A DNA stretch of 64,000 nucleotides, from assembly GCF_002982115.1 (NCBI RefSeq), contig NZ_CP019980.1:3232001-3296000 (forward strand), written 5' to 3'. Of the stretch, positions 26,703 to 36,226 are shown piece by piece; the stretch's first letter is position 1, and every line of letters begins with the position of its first letter. This DNA is from Lysinibacillus sphaericus (GTDB taxonomy: Bacteria > Bacillota > Bacilli > Bacillales_A > Planococcaceae). Made by a program: the position numbers and the translations under genes. The notes beneath the pieces are model-generated. The model saw only the letters and a program-made list of their open reading frames with translations, ran no database searches and was not told the DNA's origin.

Positions 26703-28349
26703 TTATTCTTGATAGGAGATATGCCGTGTCAATTGGAATTTTTGTATTTTCCTTACTAACGTAGATTGATCGCAACCGAGCGCTTTGGCTGCTTGTCTTA
26801 TACTCGGATGTTCGGATAATGCTTGCTTAATCAATTGCTTTTCAAACATTGCCACTTGCTCTTTTAATGTACCTACCAAAAGTGGAACTGCAAGCTGTTG
26901 TTGTACATTTGGCTGTTGCACTGTATTGTCGACTTGTCGAATAACTAGTGGATTGCTATCAAGCTCTTGTTGAACTGTACTTGCCGTAATTTCAGGTTGG
27001 GTAGCCAATAAGCAAAGGCGTTCCACCATATTTTTTAATTGCCTGACATTTCCCGGCCATGCATACGCTTCTAACACTTTCATAGCTGTTGACTCAATTG
27101 TTCGATGAATGCCATATTTATCACCTATCAACGCTAAAAAATGATTAACTAATGGAATAATATCTTGCCGACGATGTCTTAATGGTGGAATTTCAATAGG
27201 GATAATGTTTAAGCGATAATATAAATCCTCCCGAAAGCTACCTTGCCTAACCATATCCGCTAAGTTTCGGTTGGTTGCTGCGATAATTCGTACATCAATT
27301 GCAATCGGTCTGCCACTTCCTATGCGCTGTACCTCCGATTCTTGTAGCACTCGCAATAATTTAGCTTGGAGTTGCAAAGGCATTTCTCCAATTTCATCTA
27401 AAAACACCGTGCCTCCTGATGCAATTTCAAAGAGTCCGGCTTTTCCACCTTTACTAGCTCCCGTAAATGCCCCTGATTCATAGCCAAAAAGTTCAGATTC
27501 AAGTAATGTTTCTGGAATTGCACTACAATTGATTGTTAAGATTTGCTTATGACTTCGTCTGCTATAGGCATGAATAAGTTTTGTAATCTCCTCTTTGCCG
27601 ACTCCCGATTCACCACCAATTAGCACGGTAGAATCTACTTCCGCTACACGCATCACCCTTTTGACTACTTGCATCATGGCGGAAGATACGGCAATTAAAC
27701 TACTTTTTCTCGATTCTTGATTATGTAAGGCTTGTAGTTTGTATTTAAAATTTTCATTTTGATCTTCTAATTTTTGTACTTCTTGTTCAAGCAATTTGAG
27801 TTGTGTCATATCCCGTGTGATGGCAACAACATATTGTAATTTGCCATCTTCGTCAAAAATAGGCTGACCTGTGACTAAAAAACATCTACCGTTAATGAAA
27901 GTTTGCAATATCGTTACCTTTTCTTGCGATTCAATTACTTTCATCGAAATAGAATCACTCATTAACCCTTCAGCAATGACATCTTTTGCATATCTCCCCC
28001 GTAAATCGATGCCAACAATTTCAATATCAATATCATTTTGAAATAAAATTTTGCCGTGACGATCACAAATTGTCACCCCATCAGAAATTGAGTTCAACAA
28101 CTTATGTGACAGGGGGTTCATAAAATCGATATCGTTAAACTGCTTCAATGATCTAGCTGTAAACAGTGTACCTTGAGATGTTTCTACTACATGGACGAAA
28201 TATTCTTGCACCTCAAATGTTTCTTGTCCTTTACAGTATTTCTCACTTATTTGTTCAAGAAGCTCTTGTTGGATATCACTTTTGACAATCACTTCACCAT
28301 TTTTCACAATAAAAAAATGTTCTTCCTTATGAAGTTCTGTTACTGACAT
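26703..28349 (-). CDS. Sigma-54-dependent activator, PAS-AAA+-Fis
   Basis: A 548-residue enhancer-binding protein. A PAS-like sensor spans roughly 80-180 and a short coiled coil 183-210. The AAA+ domain has Walker A G-E-S-G-V-G-K-E (246-253), the sigma-54 contact loop G-A-F-T-G-A (293-298) and Walker B V-F-L-D-E-I-G. A Fis-type HTH lies at 515-540. The intact GAFTGA loop shows it can open sigma-54 promoters. It sits between the two sigma-54 promoters of this cluster, making those genes its probable targets. It resembles RocR and the B. thuringiensis GabR activator in layout; the ligand is unknown. Confidence 0.92.
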   Translation of the reverse strand: MSVTELHKEEHFFIVKNGEVIVKSDIQQELLEQISEKYCKGQETFEVQEYFVHVVETSQGTLFTARSLKQFNDIDFMNPLSHKLLNSISDGVTICDRHGKILFQNDIDIEIVGIDLRGRYAKDVIAEGLMSDSISMKVIESQEKVTILQTFINGRCFLVTGQPIFDEDGKLQYVVAITRDMTQLKLLEQEVQKLEDQNENFKYKLQALHNQESRKSSLIAVSSAMMQVVKRVMRVAEVDSTVLIGGESGVGKEEITKLIHAYSRRSHKQILTINCSAIPETLLESELFGYESGAFTGASKGGKAGLFEIASGGTVFLDEIGEMPLQLQAKLLRVLQESEVQRIGSGRPIAIDVRIIAATNRNLADMVRQGSFREDLYYRLNIIPIEIPPLRHRRQDIIPLVNHFLALIGDKYGIHRTIESTAMKVLEAYAWPGNVRQLKNMVERLCLLATQPEITASTVQQELDSNPLVIRQVDNTVQQPNVQQQLAVPLLVGTLKEQVAMFEKQLIKQALSEHPSIRQAAKALGCDQSTLVRKIQKFQLTRHISYQE

Positions 28350-28427
28350 CTGAACCGCTTCCTTTCCAAATCCATTTTATTATTTTTAGAAGTAATGCAA
28401 AAAATCCGCTCCCTATCCACGGAATCT

Positions 28428-28461
28428 CTAGCAAACAACTACTTGCGTAGTTGTTTGCTAG
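28428..28461. other. Perfect 15-base hairpin without T tail
   Basis: CTAGCAAACAACTAC and its exact complement around a TTGC loop, between the permease stop and the activator start. No T run follows on either strand, so it is not a standard terminator; it could be an operator or an RNA-processing or stability element. Confidence 0.6.
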
Positions 28462-28542
28462 GCTTGCATTCTCGTAAGCGTGTCGCGAATTTAATCTCAT
28501 CGTATAGTTCCCTCACACTCGTCATAGCCTCGTAGTAATATT

Positions 28543-29958
28543 CTACTCTGAAGCTAACTTATCCTCTAATTGCTCTGCTGGTTTAGTTGAAAGTTTTCGC
28601 ATGATGACAAATAGCACAATTGACACAATCAATACTAATGTACTTAAGTAAAACTGCGTACGCAACGATTCAATTAACACTTGGCATAAATAGACAATCG
28701 TTAAAACACCAATCGTAACATACGATAAGTATGGAAATAACCACATCCTAATCGATAATGGCTCGCCCGAAACTTGATCATAATACCGTCGAAATCGTAT
28801 TTGTGAAATAGCGATAAAAATATAAACAGCAATCATTAATCCTCCAACACAATTACCTAAAAAATAAAAAATTACTTCTGGGGAAATAAAATAGAGCATG
28901 GCACAAATATATGCAACTAAGGTACTTCCAATAATAGCTGGTACTGGTGCACCGCGGCGATTTCGTATTTGTGAGAAGATTTTTGGTGCATCTCCTTGAC
29001 GTGACATTTCAAGTAACATGCGTGAACTTGTATAAAGTGCTGAATTAAGCACCGAAATTAATGAAATAAATATAACGATTTGAATAATTTGAGCTGCAAT
29101 TGGAAGTCCAGCCATCGTTAAAATATTGGCATAGGGTGCTGCTAAAAACGTTGAATCATTCCACGGGATAATCATGACCATAATAGCTACTGAGCCGACA
29201 AAAAATAATCCGAGACGGAATACGACATTGCGAATAGCACGAACAATATTTTTTGCTGGATTTTCAGACTCTGCCGCAGCAATCGCTGCAACTTCAGCAC
29301 CGCAAATAGAAAATATAACAAACACAATTGCGGTAAATATTGGAACAACTCCATTTGGTGCAAAGCCACCAAATGCTGTTAAAATCCCTAATCCTTTAGG
29401 CTCATAATTAGGCCATATACCGAAAATCATTGCTGTTCCAACTACTAAAAAGATAATGATTGCCGTAACTTTAATAAATGATAGCCAATATTCAAATTCA
29501 CCGAATGATTTCACCGAATAAATATTAATAATGGTCATTAACAATGTAATGCCTACACTTCCAACCCAAATCGGTATAAATGGAAACCAGTTATGCAGCA
29601 TACCCCCGATTAATGCAGCTTCTAGTCCAACAATGAATACCCAGCTAGCCCAATAAAGCCAGCCAACTGTAAAACCTGCCCATGGCCCAATATACTTTCC
29701 TGCATAAGATGCAAATGAGCCTAACTCCCCCGATTGACCAGACTTCTCTCCTAATGCGATTTCCCCAGCCGCCATTTCACCAACCATTTGCATAATTAAG
29801 ACAATGAGCAAACACGCAATTGCATAGGATATGACTGCTGCTGGACCGGTACTTAAAATGTTTTTTCCGGTTCCAACAAAAAGCCCGGTTCCAATTACCC
29901 CACCAATGGAAATCATTGTAATATGTCGTGTTTTCAGTGATTTTTGCAAAGCTCCCAT
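28543..29958 (-). CDS. Amino acid permease (APC superfamily, GabP/AAT-like)
   Basis: A 471-residue permease with 12 helices. L-K-T-R-H-I-T-M-I-S-I-G-G-V-I-G-T-G-L-F-V-G-T-G near the start is the hallmark of the amino acid transporter (AAT) family that includes GabP, RocE and LysP. It has its own sigma-54 promoter, so it is probably co-induced with the transaminase operon and imports its amino acid substrate. GABA or another omega-amino acid is a reasonable guess, not shown by sequence. Confidence 0.88.
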   Translation of the reverse strand: MGALQKSLKTRHITMISIGGVIGTGLFVGTGKNILSTGPAAVISYAIACLLIVLIMQMVGEMAAGEIALGEKSGQSGELGSFASYAGKYIGPWAGFTVGWLYWASWVFIVGLEAALIGGMLHNWFPFIPIWVGSVGITLLMTIINIYSVKSFGEFEYWLSFIKVTAIIIFLVVGTAMIFGIWPNYEPKGLGILTAFGGFAPNGVVPIFTAIVFVIFSICGAEVAAIAAAESENPAKNIVRAIRNVVFRLGLFFVGSVAIMVMIIPWNDSTFLAAPYANILTMAGLPIAAQIIQIVIFISLISVLNSALYTSSRMLLEMSRQGDAPKIFSQIRNRRGAPVPAIIGSTLVAYICAMLYFISPEVIFYFLGNCVGGLMIAVYIFIAISQIRFRRYYDQVSGEPLSIRMWLFPYLSYVTIGVLTIVYLCQVLIESLRTQFYLSTLVLIVSIVLFVIMRKLSTKPAEQLEDKLASE

Positions 29959-30030
29959 TAAACCACCCCTTAGTGTTTTGATATAGACATTTACTAGCCC
30001 CTTTCTCTAATGCATGTCTTCTGTTTAATG

Positions 30031-30047
30031 AGCAAGTTCTATGCCAA
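30031..30047 (-). promoter_or_regulatory. Sigma-54 (-24/-12) promoter of the amino acid permease
   Basis: Minus strand TTGGCAT-AGAAC-TTGCT, with the same -24 and -12 boxes as the transaminase promoter. Expected start near 30020, about 60 bases before the ATG. Confidence 0.85.
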
Positions 30048-30172
30048 ACACTACAAAAAACTTTAAATTTATAAAATTCTGTTAAATAAGTTTGTAGTTT
30101 ACTAGCTTCTTATCTCGCTTCATCCTTTTATGGTGGACACAGCTTATCAAGATGACGCGGTACGAATTGCTT

Positions 30173-30214
30173 TTGCACAATGCACAATTAAAATTTTGAT
30201 GCACATTTGCATCA
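30173..30214. promoter_or_regulatory. Candidate enhancer (UAS) sites upstream of the permease promoter
   Basis: TTGCACAATGCACAA (30173-30187) and the perfect inverted repeat TGATGCA-CATT-TGCATCA (30197-30214) lie about 130-170 bases upstream of the -24/-12 promoter. The TGCA core recurs upstream of the other sigma-54 promoter. Confidence 0.45.
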
Positions 30215-30236
30215 TCGATTTATTTTTTACATCACA

Positions 30237-31574
30237 TTACCCATACGCTCGATTATATGAACTTAAAATATTTAATTCCTCTCGATACTTTGCAACAGTT
30301 CTTCTTGAAATTTGAATTCCTTCTTCACATAAAATATTTGTCAATTGCTGGTCTGCTAAAGGATTTCGTTTATCCTCGGTTTCAATCAACTTTTGTAAGC
30401 GCTTTTTAATGTACATAATCGAATCCATTTTTCCGGAAGAATTCAGCAAGCCCTTTGTAAACAAAGATTGTAATGCATAAATGCCTTTTGGCGTTTGAAT
30501 ATACTTCCCTCGAATAGCACGACTAATGGTCGATTCATGTACAGCTAACAAGTCAGCAAGATCTTTTAAACGCATAGGTTTTATCGCTTCTAACCCCTTC
30601 GTAAAGAAATTTTCCTGCTGTTGCAATAATAATCTAGTTAACTCATAAAGCGTCTTATCTCGCTGTTCAATTCCTTGCAATAGAGCTAATGCATCTTTCA
30701 TGGAATCTCGGTAGTACGTTTGATAATTTGGATCATTTTTTAACAGCGCAACATAACTTTCATCAATCGATACGATAGGTAAGTGGTGACGAGTTAACTG
30801 AATCACCCATTCTCCAGCAATTGCTTTCACTTCGATATCTGGCATCACATAGGGAATCGATTCTAATTTATCCCCCATCATGATCGGTTTCAATTTTTTT
30901 ATATAGTGAACCGTTTCGATGACATCTTGTAAAGGCATCTTATATTTTTTACTCAACTGTTTAATCGCTTGCGTTGCAACTAACTCTAAATCCGAACGAA
31001 TAAAGGTCGAAGCCATTTGCGGCGCAAACTGATCATTATCCAATTGGATAAGTAAAAATTCTTGGTAACTTCGTGCGCCTACGCCAATCGGCTCAAAAGT
31101 TTGTAATAAATCTAAAATTGCCTCTACATGCGAATAACTAGTTTGAAACTTGTCTGCTACAATCTCTAACTCTACGTCCAAAAATAAGCGATTATCCAAC
31201 GATTGGATTAAAAATTTTAAAATTCGTAAATCAATAGAAGATAAATTTTGATGCATCGGCACTTGCTCTAAAAGGAATTGTTCATAATTTTCTTTTTCAG
31301 CAAGCTTCATCTCAATCATATTAAATTGGTTACTGCTAGACCTATCATAGGATGATGAAAAATGATGAACAGAACAATTTGCTAATTGCATAATCTCCTC
31401 ATATTGCGTTTTTTCTTTTGCGTCGTTGACTACTAATAGTGGATTTTCTGTTGCCCTTTCATAAATGTATTGCTCTAGCTCAGTCGCCGAATATTGCAAT
31501 ATTTCTAAATGCTGGACTAACTGTGCTGATAATATTTGTGTGACCTTTTGAGAAGTTTTAATCGTCATTTGCAT
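30237..31574 (-). CDS. rpoN: RNA polymerase sigma-54 factor (SigL/RpoN)
   Basis: A 445-residue sigma-54. The N-terminal Gln/Leu-rich activator-contact region (Q-L-V-Q-H-L-E-I-L-Q-Y-S) is followed by the core-binding domain, the HTH (H-E-S-T-I-S-R-A-I-R-G-K) and the RpoN box R-R-T-V-A-K-Y-R-E near the C-terminus, which reads the -24 element. It resembles B. subtilis SigL. The ATG at 31574 is preferred, with GTGGGAAG before it; a longer frame begins in a poor context. Its gene lies directly upstream of a cluster with two sigma-54 promoters and an activator. Confidence 0.93.
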   Translation of the reverse strand: MQMTIKTSQKVTQILSAQLVQHLEILQYSATELEQYIYERATENPLLVVNDAKEKTQYEEIMQLANCSVHHFSSSYDRSSSNQFNMIEMKLAEKENYEQFLLEQVPMHQNLSSIDLRILKFLIQSLDNRLFLDVELEIVADKFQTSYSHVEAILDLLQTFEPIGVGARSYQEFLLIQLDNDQFAPQMASTFIRSDLELVATQAIKQLSKKYKMPLQDVIETVHYIKKLKPIMMGDKLESIPYVMPDIEVKAIAGEWVIQLTRHHLPIVSIDESYVALLKNDPNYQTYYRDSMKDALALLQGIEQRDKTLYELTRLLLQQQENFFTKGLEAIKPMRLKDLADLLAVHESTISRAIRGKYIQTPKGIYALQSLFTKGLLNSSGKMDSIMYIKKRLQKLIETEDKRNPLADQQLTNILCEEGIQISRRTVAKYREELNILSSYNRAYG

Positions 31575-31840
31575 CTTCCCACACCCCCAAAACAGAATTT
31601 TTCTACATAGTAACATGTTTTTTCTGTTTTTTTACACTTTTTCGTAAATTAAATACTTTTTACTATTTGTAAGGCTTATCGCTAAAAGCTATCTACTAAT
31701 TTATATATGCTGTAGCCAGTTTTCACTTACGGAATTTTCTAATTATTCTAAAAAACATTTGACTTATTTACATAACGAATCATAAAATACACATATAATG
31801 TAATTGTTATCACAATGCGGTAAAAAGGAGGAGTTATTAT

Positions 31841-32995
31841 ATGTTTCAATTACCAACAGTGCAATTTACAGAAGCGCAAGAACAATTCCGTTTAGAAGTT
31901 CGAGCATTTCTACACGAAGAACTAGCAAAAGGAACCTTCGTGCCGAAATGTGATTCTTGGTTAAGTGGAGATAACCCTGAATTTTCTAAATTGATAGGTC
32001 AAAAAGGCTGGATTGGTATCACCTGGCCAAAAAAATATGGCGGTCAAGAGCGCAGTACTATTGATCGTTATATTTTAACGGAGGAATTTTTAGCTATAGG
32101 TGCGCCGGTTGCAGCACATTGGTTTGCTGATCGACAAACAGGACCACTACTTTTGCGTTATGGCACAGAACAACAGCGTGCATTTTTCCTACCGCAAATT
32201 GTGAAAGGTGAATGCTACTTCGGCATTGGGTTAAGTGAACCAAATAGTGGTTCAGATTTGGCTTCTGTCAGTACACGTGCTGAAAAAGTAGAAGGCGGCT
32301 GGATCGTAAACGGTCAAAAAATATGGACGAGTAATGCGCATCTATGTCACTACATGGTGACTTTAGTTCGAACGAGCCCATATGATGGCAAACATAAACA
32401 TGCGGGATTAAGCCAACTAATCGTCGATTTACAAGCGGATGGAATTACAGTAGTCCCAATCAAATTTTTAACAGGTGAACATCATTACAATGAAGTATTC
32501 TTTGATAATGTCTTTGTTCCTGACAATATGGTTGTCGGTGAAATTGGCAATGGTTGGGTTCAAGGTTTAGCAGAGCTAGCATTTGAACGCAGTGGCCCAG
32601 AGCGTATTTTAAGCACGTTCCCTTTAATCGATGAACTCATTCAAGAATTAAAAAGACAAAATAACATTGAAGGGTTAAAACAAGCATCTAAAGTTGTCGC
32701 ACGCCTCTGGAGCTTACGCAATTTATCAATTGGTGTAGCCCAGCTTTTAGCAACTGGAAACGGCGATGAAGTCTCTATTCCCGCTGCTCTTGTAAAAGCG
32801 CTTGGCACCAAATTTGAACAAAGCATACCAGAAATTACTCGTTTATTAGTGCAAACCTACCCTACACTTGACGCGCAACGTAAAATCGACCGTTTAATGG
32901 CAGAGTCTATTTTACATGCACCAGGTTTTACAATTCGAGGAGGCACTTCAGAAGTACTTTATGGCATAGTAGCGAAAGGAGTTGTCGCACAGTGA
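31841..32995 (+). CDS. Acyl-CoA dehydrogenase, probable catalytic subunit
   Basis: A 384-residue acyl-CoA dehydrogenase. F-G-I-G-L-S-E-P-N-S-G-S-D-L-A contacts FAD and substrate, and V-N-G-Q-K-I-W-T-S-N-A follows. Near the end R-G-G-T-S-E-V-L stands where many family members have E-G-T-S, so the base is probably not there; a Glu in A-F-E-R-S-G-P (about residue 250) lies where isovaleryl-CoA dehydrogenase has its base. The next gene encodes a second, divergent dehydrogenase with 4-base overlap, a pattern typical of alpha2beta2 enzymes. Ribosome site AAAGGAGGAG. First gene of an acyl-CoA operon. Confidence 0.85.
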   Translation: MFQLPTVQFTEAQEQFRLEVRAFLHEELAKGTFVPKCDSWLSGDNPEFSKLIGQKGWIGITWPKKYGGQERSTIDRYILTEEFLAIGAPVAAHWFADRQTGPLLLRYGTEQQRAFFLPQIVKGECYFGIGLSEPNSGSDLASVSTRAEKVEGGWIVNGQKIWTSNAHLCHYMVTLVRTSPYDGKHKHAGLSQLIVDLQADGITVVPIKFLTGEHHYNEVFFDNVFVPDNMVVGEIGNGWVQGLAELAFERSGPERILSTFPLIDELIQELKRQNNIEGLKQASKVVARLWSLRNLSIGVAQLLATGNGDEVSIPAALVKALGTKFEQSIPEITRLLVQTYPTLDAQRKIDRLMAESILHAPGFTIRGGTSEVLYGIVAKGVVAQ

Positions 32996-34068
32996 GTGAA
33001 ATGAAAGAAATGATTCTTGAAGTAGTAGAACGAATGCTAAAAGAAAATGTTAGTAAAGATTTAGTTGATATTGTCGAGCAAGGCAAGTGGGCATCGGATA
33101 TCTGGAATTTGTTCGTGGAAAACGGTATGACGGCTGTCGCCATTTGTGAAGAAAGTGGCGGTGCCGGTGGCGATTTAGAAGATTTATTAAATATTGTTCG
33201 TTTAACAGGAAAATATGCAGCTCCGATCCCATTTACAGAAACAACATTAGCAAACTACTTATTAGCATATACTAACCTACAAGTAATGGATGATTTGGCA
33301 ACCTATGCGCTAGCTGAAACGCCGAGCTTTACACTTGAAAACGACAAACTAACGGGCACAGCACAACATATTCCTTGGGCGCGCCATACAAAGCAATTAG
33401 TAACACTTGCACACAGCACAAAAGGTATCCATTTAGTTGCAATTGACTTAAACCAAGCGGCTATTTCAACGGATAAAAACTTAGCTGGTGAGCCACGTGA
33501 TACGGTAACATTCCAAAACGCCAATGTTTGCCAACAATCTACTGTCTTAACTTCTAAACAAATTCAGACTATGACAGCCATTGCAACAGCCTTTCAACTA
33601 GCAATGATAACGGGCGCTATTGAAAAAATAAATGACTTAACCGTGCACTATACAAAAGAGCGTGAGCAATTTGGTCGTCCTCTCCATCGCTTCCAGCTTG
33701 TTCAGCAACATATTGTGAACTTAGCAGGTGAAACAGCGTTAGCTTTAGCAGCATTTAATAATGTGACTGTTGCCCTCGATGCACAAAGCCCTCTGAGTGA
33801 AGTGGCCTATGCACGAATTCGTTTTGAAGAAATGATTCAAACGGTAGCGACCATTTCCCACCAAGTGCATGCTGCAATTGGTACGACACACGAACATAGC
33901 TTACAACAGTATACACGTAGGCTTTGGTCATGGCGTGATGAAGGCGCAAGCACTTTTTATTGGACTGATTTGGTGGCAACTCAATTACTAGAACATAGCG
34001 GTGACAGCTTATGGGCTTATATGACGTCATTCACTAACAATTCACTACTGCTCAAAGCTCAGAGCTAA
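32992..34068 (+). CDS. Acyl-CoA dehydrogenase, probable partner subunit
   Basis: A 358-residue acyl-CoA dehydrogenase-like protein starting at a GTG that overlaps the previous stop. Y-T-K-E-R-E-Q-F-G-R-P-L, the FAD/dimer motif, is clear near residue 220. The N-terminal half lacks the usual S-E-P-x-A-G-S-D motif and no catalytic Glu is obvious at either known position. It therefore probably forms a hetero-oligomer with the first subunit, as in sterol side-chain degrading enzymes. Substrate unknown. Confidence 0.75.
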   Translation: MSEMKEMILEVVERMLKENVSKDLVDIVEQGKWASDIWNLFVENGMTAVAICEESGGAGGDLEDLLNIVRLTGKYAAPIPFTETTLANYLLAYTNLQVMDDLATYALAETPSFTLENDKLTGTAQHIPWARHTKQLVTLAHSTKGIHLVAIDLNQAAISTDKNLAGEPRDTVTFQNANVCQQSTVLTSKQIQTMTAIATAFQLAMITGAIEKINDLTVHYTKEREQFGRPLHRFQLVQQHIVNLAGETALALAAFNNVTVALDAQSPLSEVAYARIRFEEMIQTVATISHQVHAAIGTTHEHSLQQYTRRLWSWRDEGASTFYWTDLVATQLLEHSGDSLWAYMTSFTNNSLLLKAQS

Positions 34069-34155
34069 AAACTATACTTTGTTAGTTGAAGTAAGCAGTG
34101 CAATGCTTCAGCACAAGCCAGACAAAATACCAATTATGTAAAGGGAGAGATGAAC

Positions 34156-34962
34156 ATGGCAGATTTATTATTTGATGTTAAAGACCATATTGCCACAATT
34201 ACGTTAAATCGACCGGAGGCGTATAATGCGTTTAGCGAGGAAATGATTGCAGAATGGATTACAGCGCTTGAAACCGTACGTGATTCAGATGATATTCGTG
34301 TGGTTATCGTGAAAGGAAATGGCAAATCATTCTGTGCAGGTGGCGATATTAAGGCGATGCAAGCTGGAGAAGGTTTTTTCAAAAGTGAGGATGATATTTC
34401 TTCGACTGGCTTAGCACGAAAAAATTCGCTATGGAAAAAGATTCAACGTATTCCATTGCTGCTTGAAGAAATTGATAAGCCAGTAATTGCACAAGTGCAC
34501 GGTTTCGCAATGGGTGCCGGTCTTGATATGGCTTTAATGTGTGATATTCGGATAACGGCAAAATCAACAAAAATCTCAGAGAGCTACATAAACGTAGCAA
34601 TCGTTCCTGGTGATGGTGGCGCCTACTATTTACCAAAGCTTATCGGCATCGATCAGGCACTGGACATGTTTTGGACTGCGCGTGTTTTAACAGCTGAAGA
34701 AGCGAAAGCGAAAGGCATCGTTACCTTTGTCGTAGAAGATGAGGCACTCGAAGAATACACATTACAGTATGCACAAGAACTAGCAAGTCGCCCAACAACA
34801 ACAGTACAATTCATTAAACGTGCGGTCTATCAAAGCCAACGCATGGATTTACGCACAGCACTCGATTACATTTCTTCTCAAATGGCGATTGTAACAGAAC
34901 TAGAAGATTTTAAAGAAGGTGTAACAGCCGTCTTAGAAAAACGTAAAGCAGTATACAAATAA
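34156..34962 (+). CDS. Enoyl-CoA hydratase/isomerase family protein
   Basis: A 268-residue crotonase. I-T-L-N-R-P-E-A-Y-N-A-F, the oxyanion-hole segment S-F-C-A-G-G-D-I-K-A-M, H-G-F-A-M-G-A-G-L-D and V-P-G-D-G-G-A-Y-Y-L-P follow in normal order. The residue pair at the usual Glu positions is only partly conserved (…S-Y-I-N-V-A-I-V-P-G-D-G-G), so hydration versus isomerisation is open. The ATG at 34156 is chosen for its spacing from GGGAGAG. It continues the acyl-CoA operon. Confidence 0.85.
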   Translation: MADLLFDVKDHIATITLNRPEAYNAFSEEMIAEWITALETVRDSDDIRVVIVKGNGKSFCAGGDIKAMQAGEGFFKSEDDISSTGLARKNSLWKKIQRIPLLLEEIDKPVIAQVHGFAMGAGLDMALMCDIRITAKSTKISESYINVAIVPGDGGAYYLPKLIGIDQALDMFWTARVLTAEEAKAKGIVTFVVEDEALEEYTLQYAQELASRPTTTVQFIKRAVYQSQRMDLRTALDYISSQMAIVTELEDFKEGVTAVLEKRKAVYK

Positions 34963-34982
34963 CGTTTGTGGGAGGAAACCAT

Positions 34983-36125
34983 ATGCAACCTCTTAATAAT
35001 ATTCGGGTGTTAGATTTATCACGTGTCTATGCCGCTCCTGCCGGCTCCATGTTGCTAGCTGATTTAGGTGCTGAAGTTATACGTGTAGAGCATCCCGATG
35101 GCTCTGATAGTATGCGTGACTGGGGTCCATTTTTAAATGAACAAAGCACCTATTATTTATGTGCCAATCGCAATAAAAAATCGATAACATTAGATTTAAA
35201 AACAGATGAGGACAAGGAAAAATTTAAAGAGCTAGTAAAGGATGCAGATATTATTCTTGAAAACTTTAAAACTGGTGATATGGAGCGGATGGGGCTAAGC
35301 TATGAGGAATTAAAAAAAATAAATCCGCAACTCATCTATTGCGCGGTGACCGGCTTTGGTCAAACAGGTCCCCTCGCCTACGAACCAGGGTTTGATCCGG
35401 TCATACAGGCGATGAGTGGATTAATGCATGTAACAGGTGCAACGGATGGTGAGGCGACAAGAGTCGGTGTCCCAATTGCAGATATTTTAACTTCCCATTA
35501 TGTCGTCATCAGTATTTTATCTGCATTACGAATGCGAGATATAACGAATAACGGGCAGTTTATTGATTTAGCATTATTGGATGTTCAAATGAGTAGCTTA
35601 GCAAATGTTGCGAGTGCCTATTTAAATACAGGATTTGCTTCTGAACGTTTAGGAAATCGGCATAATAACGTAGCGCCCTATCAAGTATTTAACTGCGCAG
35701 ACGGTCCTTTAATGATATGTGTTGGTACTGATGGGCAGTTTCAAAAATTTTGCACAATGCTTGAACGTCAAGAGTGGGCAACCGACGCACGTTTTATAAC
35801 AAACACGATGCGAAAGCAACATGAAGTAGAACTGGTACAACTCATTTCGGACATTACAATAACTAAAACGCGTGATGAATGGATTGCGTTATTACAACAA
35901 TATAAAATACCCGGAGGTCGTGTGAATTCCATTGCGGAAGCACTTGAACAACCACAAGTTATGGCACGTGACATGATTGGAGAAATCGAACACAAAAAAT
36001 ATGGCAAAATAAAATTCGTCAAAAACCCGTTGCAGTTTTCAAATTTAAATATTCAATATAAATTAGCTCCACCTATACTTGGGGAACATACAAATGAATT
36101 CCAAAAATCGTCTCTACCGAAATAA
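34983..36125 (+). CDS. CaiB/BaiF family CoA-transferase
   Basis: A 380-residue class-III CoA transferase. R-V-L-D-L-S-R-V-Y-A-A-P, D-L-G-A-E-V-I-R-V-E-H-P and a catalytic Asp in Q-F-I-D-L-A-L-L-D-V fit the family, as does C-A-V-T-G-F-G-Q-T-G-P. It should move CoA between an incoming acid and a product acid. The ATG follows GGGAGGA; 20 bases separate it from the hydratase stop. It gives the operon a substrate-activating step without ATP. Confidence 0.88.
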   Translation: MQPLNNIRVLDLSRVYAAPAGSMLLADLGAEVIRVEHPDGSDSMRDWGPFLNEQSTYYLCANRNKKSITLDLKTDEDKEKFKELVKDADIILENFKTGDMERMGLSYEELKKINPQLIYCAVTGFGQTGPLAYEPGFDPVIQAMSGLMHVTGATDGEATRVGVPIADILTSHYVVISILSALRMRDITNNGQFIDLALLDVQMSSLANVASAYLNTGFASERLGNRHNNVAPYQVFNCADGPLMICVGTDGQFQKFCTMLERQEWATDARFITNTMRKQHEVELVQLISDITITKTRDEWIALLQQYKIPGGRVNSIAEALEQPQVMARDMIGEIEHKKYGKIKFVKNPLQFSNLNIQYKLAPPILGEHTNEFQKSSLPK

Positions 36126-36226
36126 ATTTACGCTATAATAGTAATAATTTTATCATCATACAACCCTCATGAAGATAAAGGTTATAGCCGATAAGCGAAA
36201 GTAAATTTATGTAAGTAGGTGACGAG

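Noticed and set aside
34379..34636. 85-codon minus-strand ORF
   Set aside because: Antisense to the crotonase gene, with no ribosome site.
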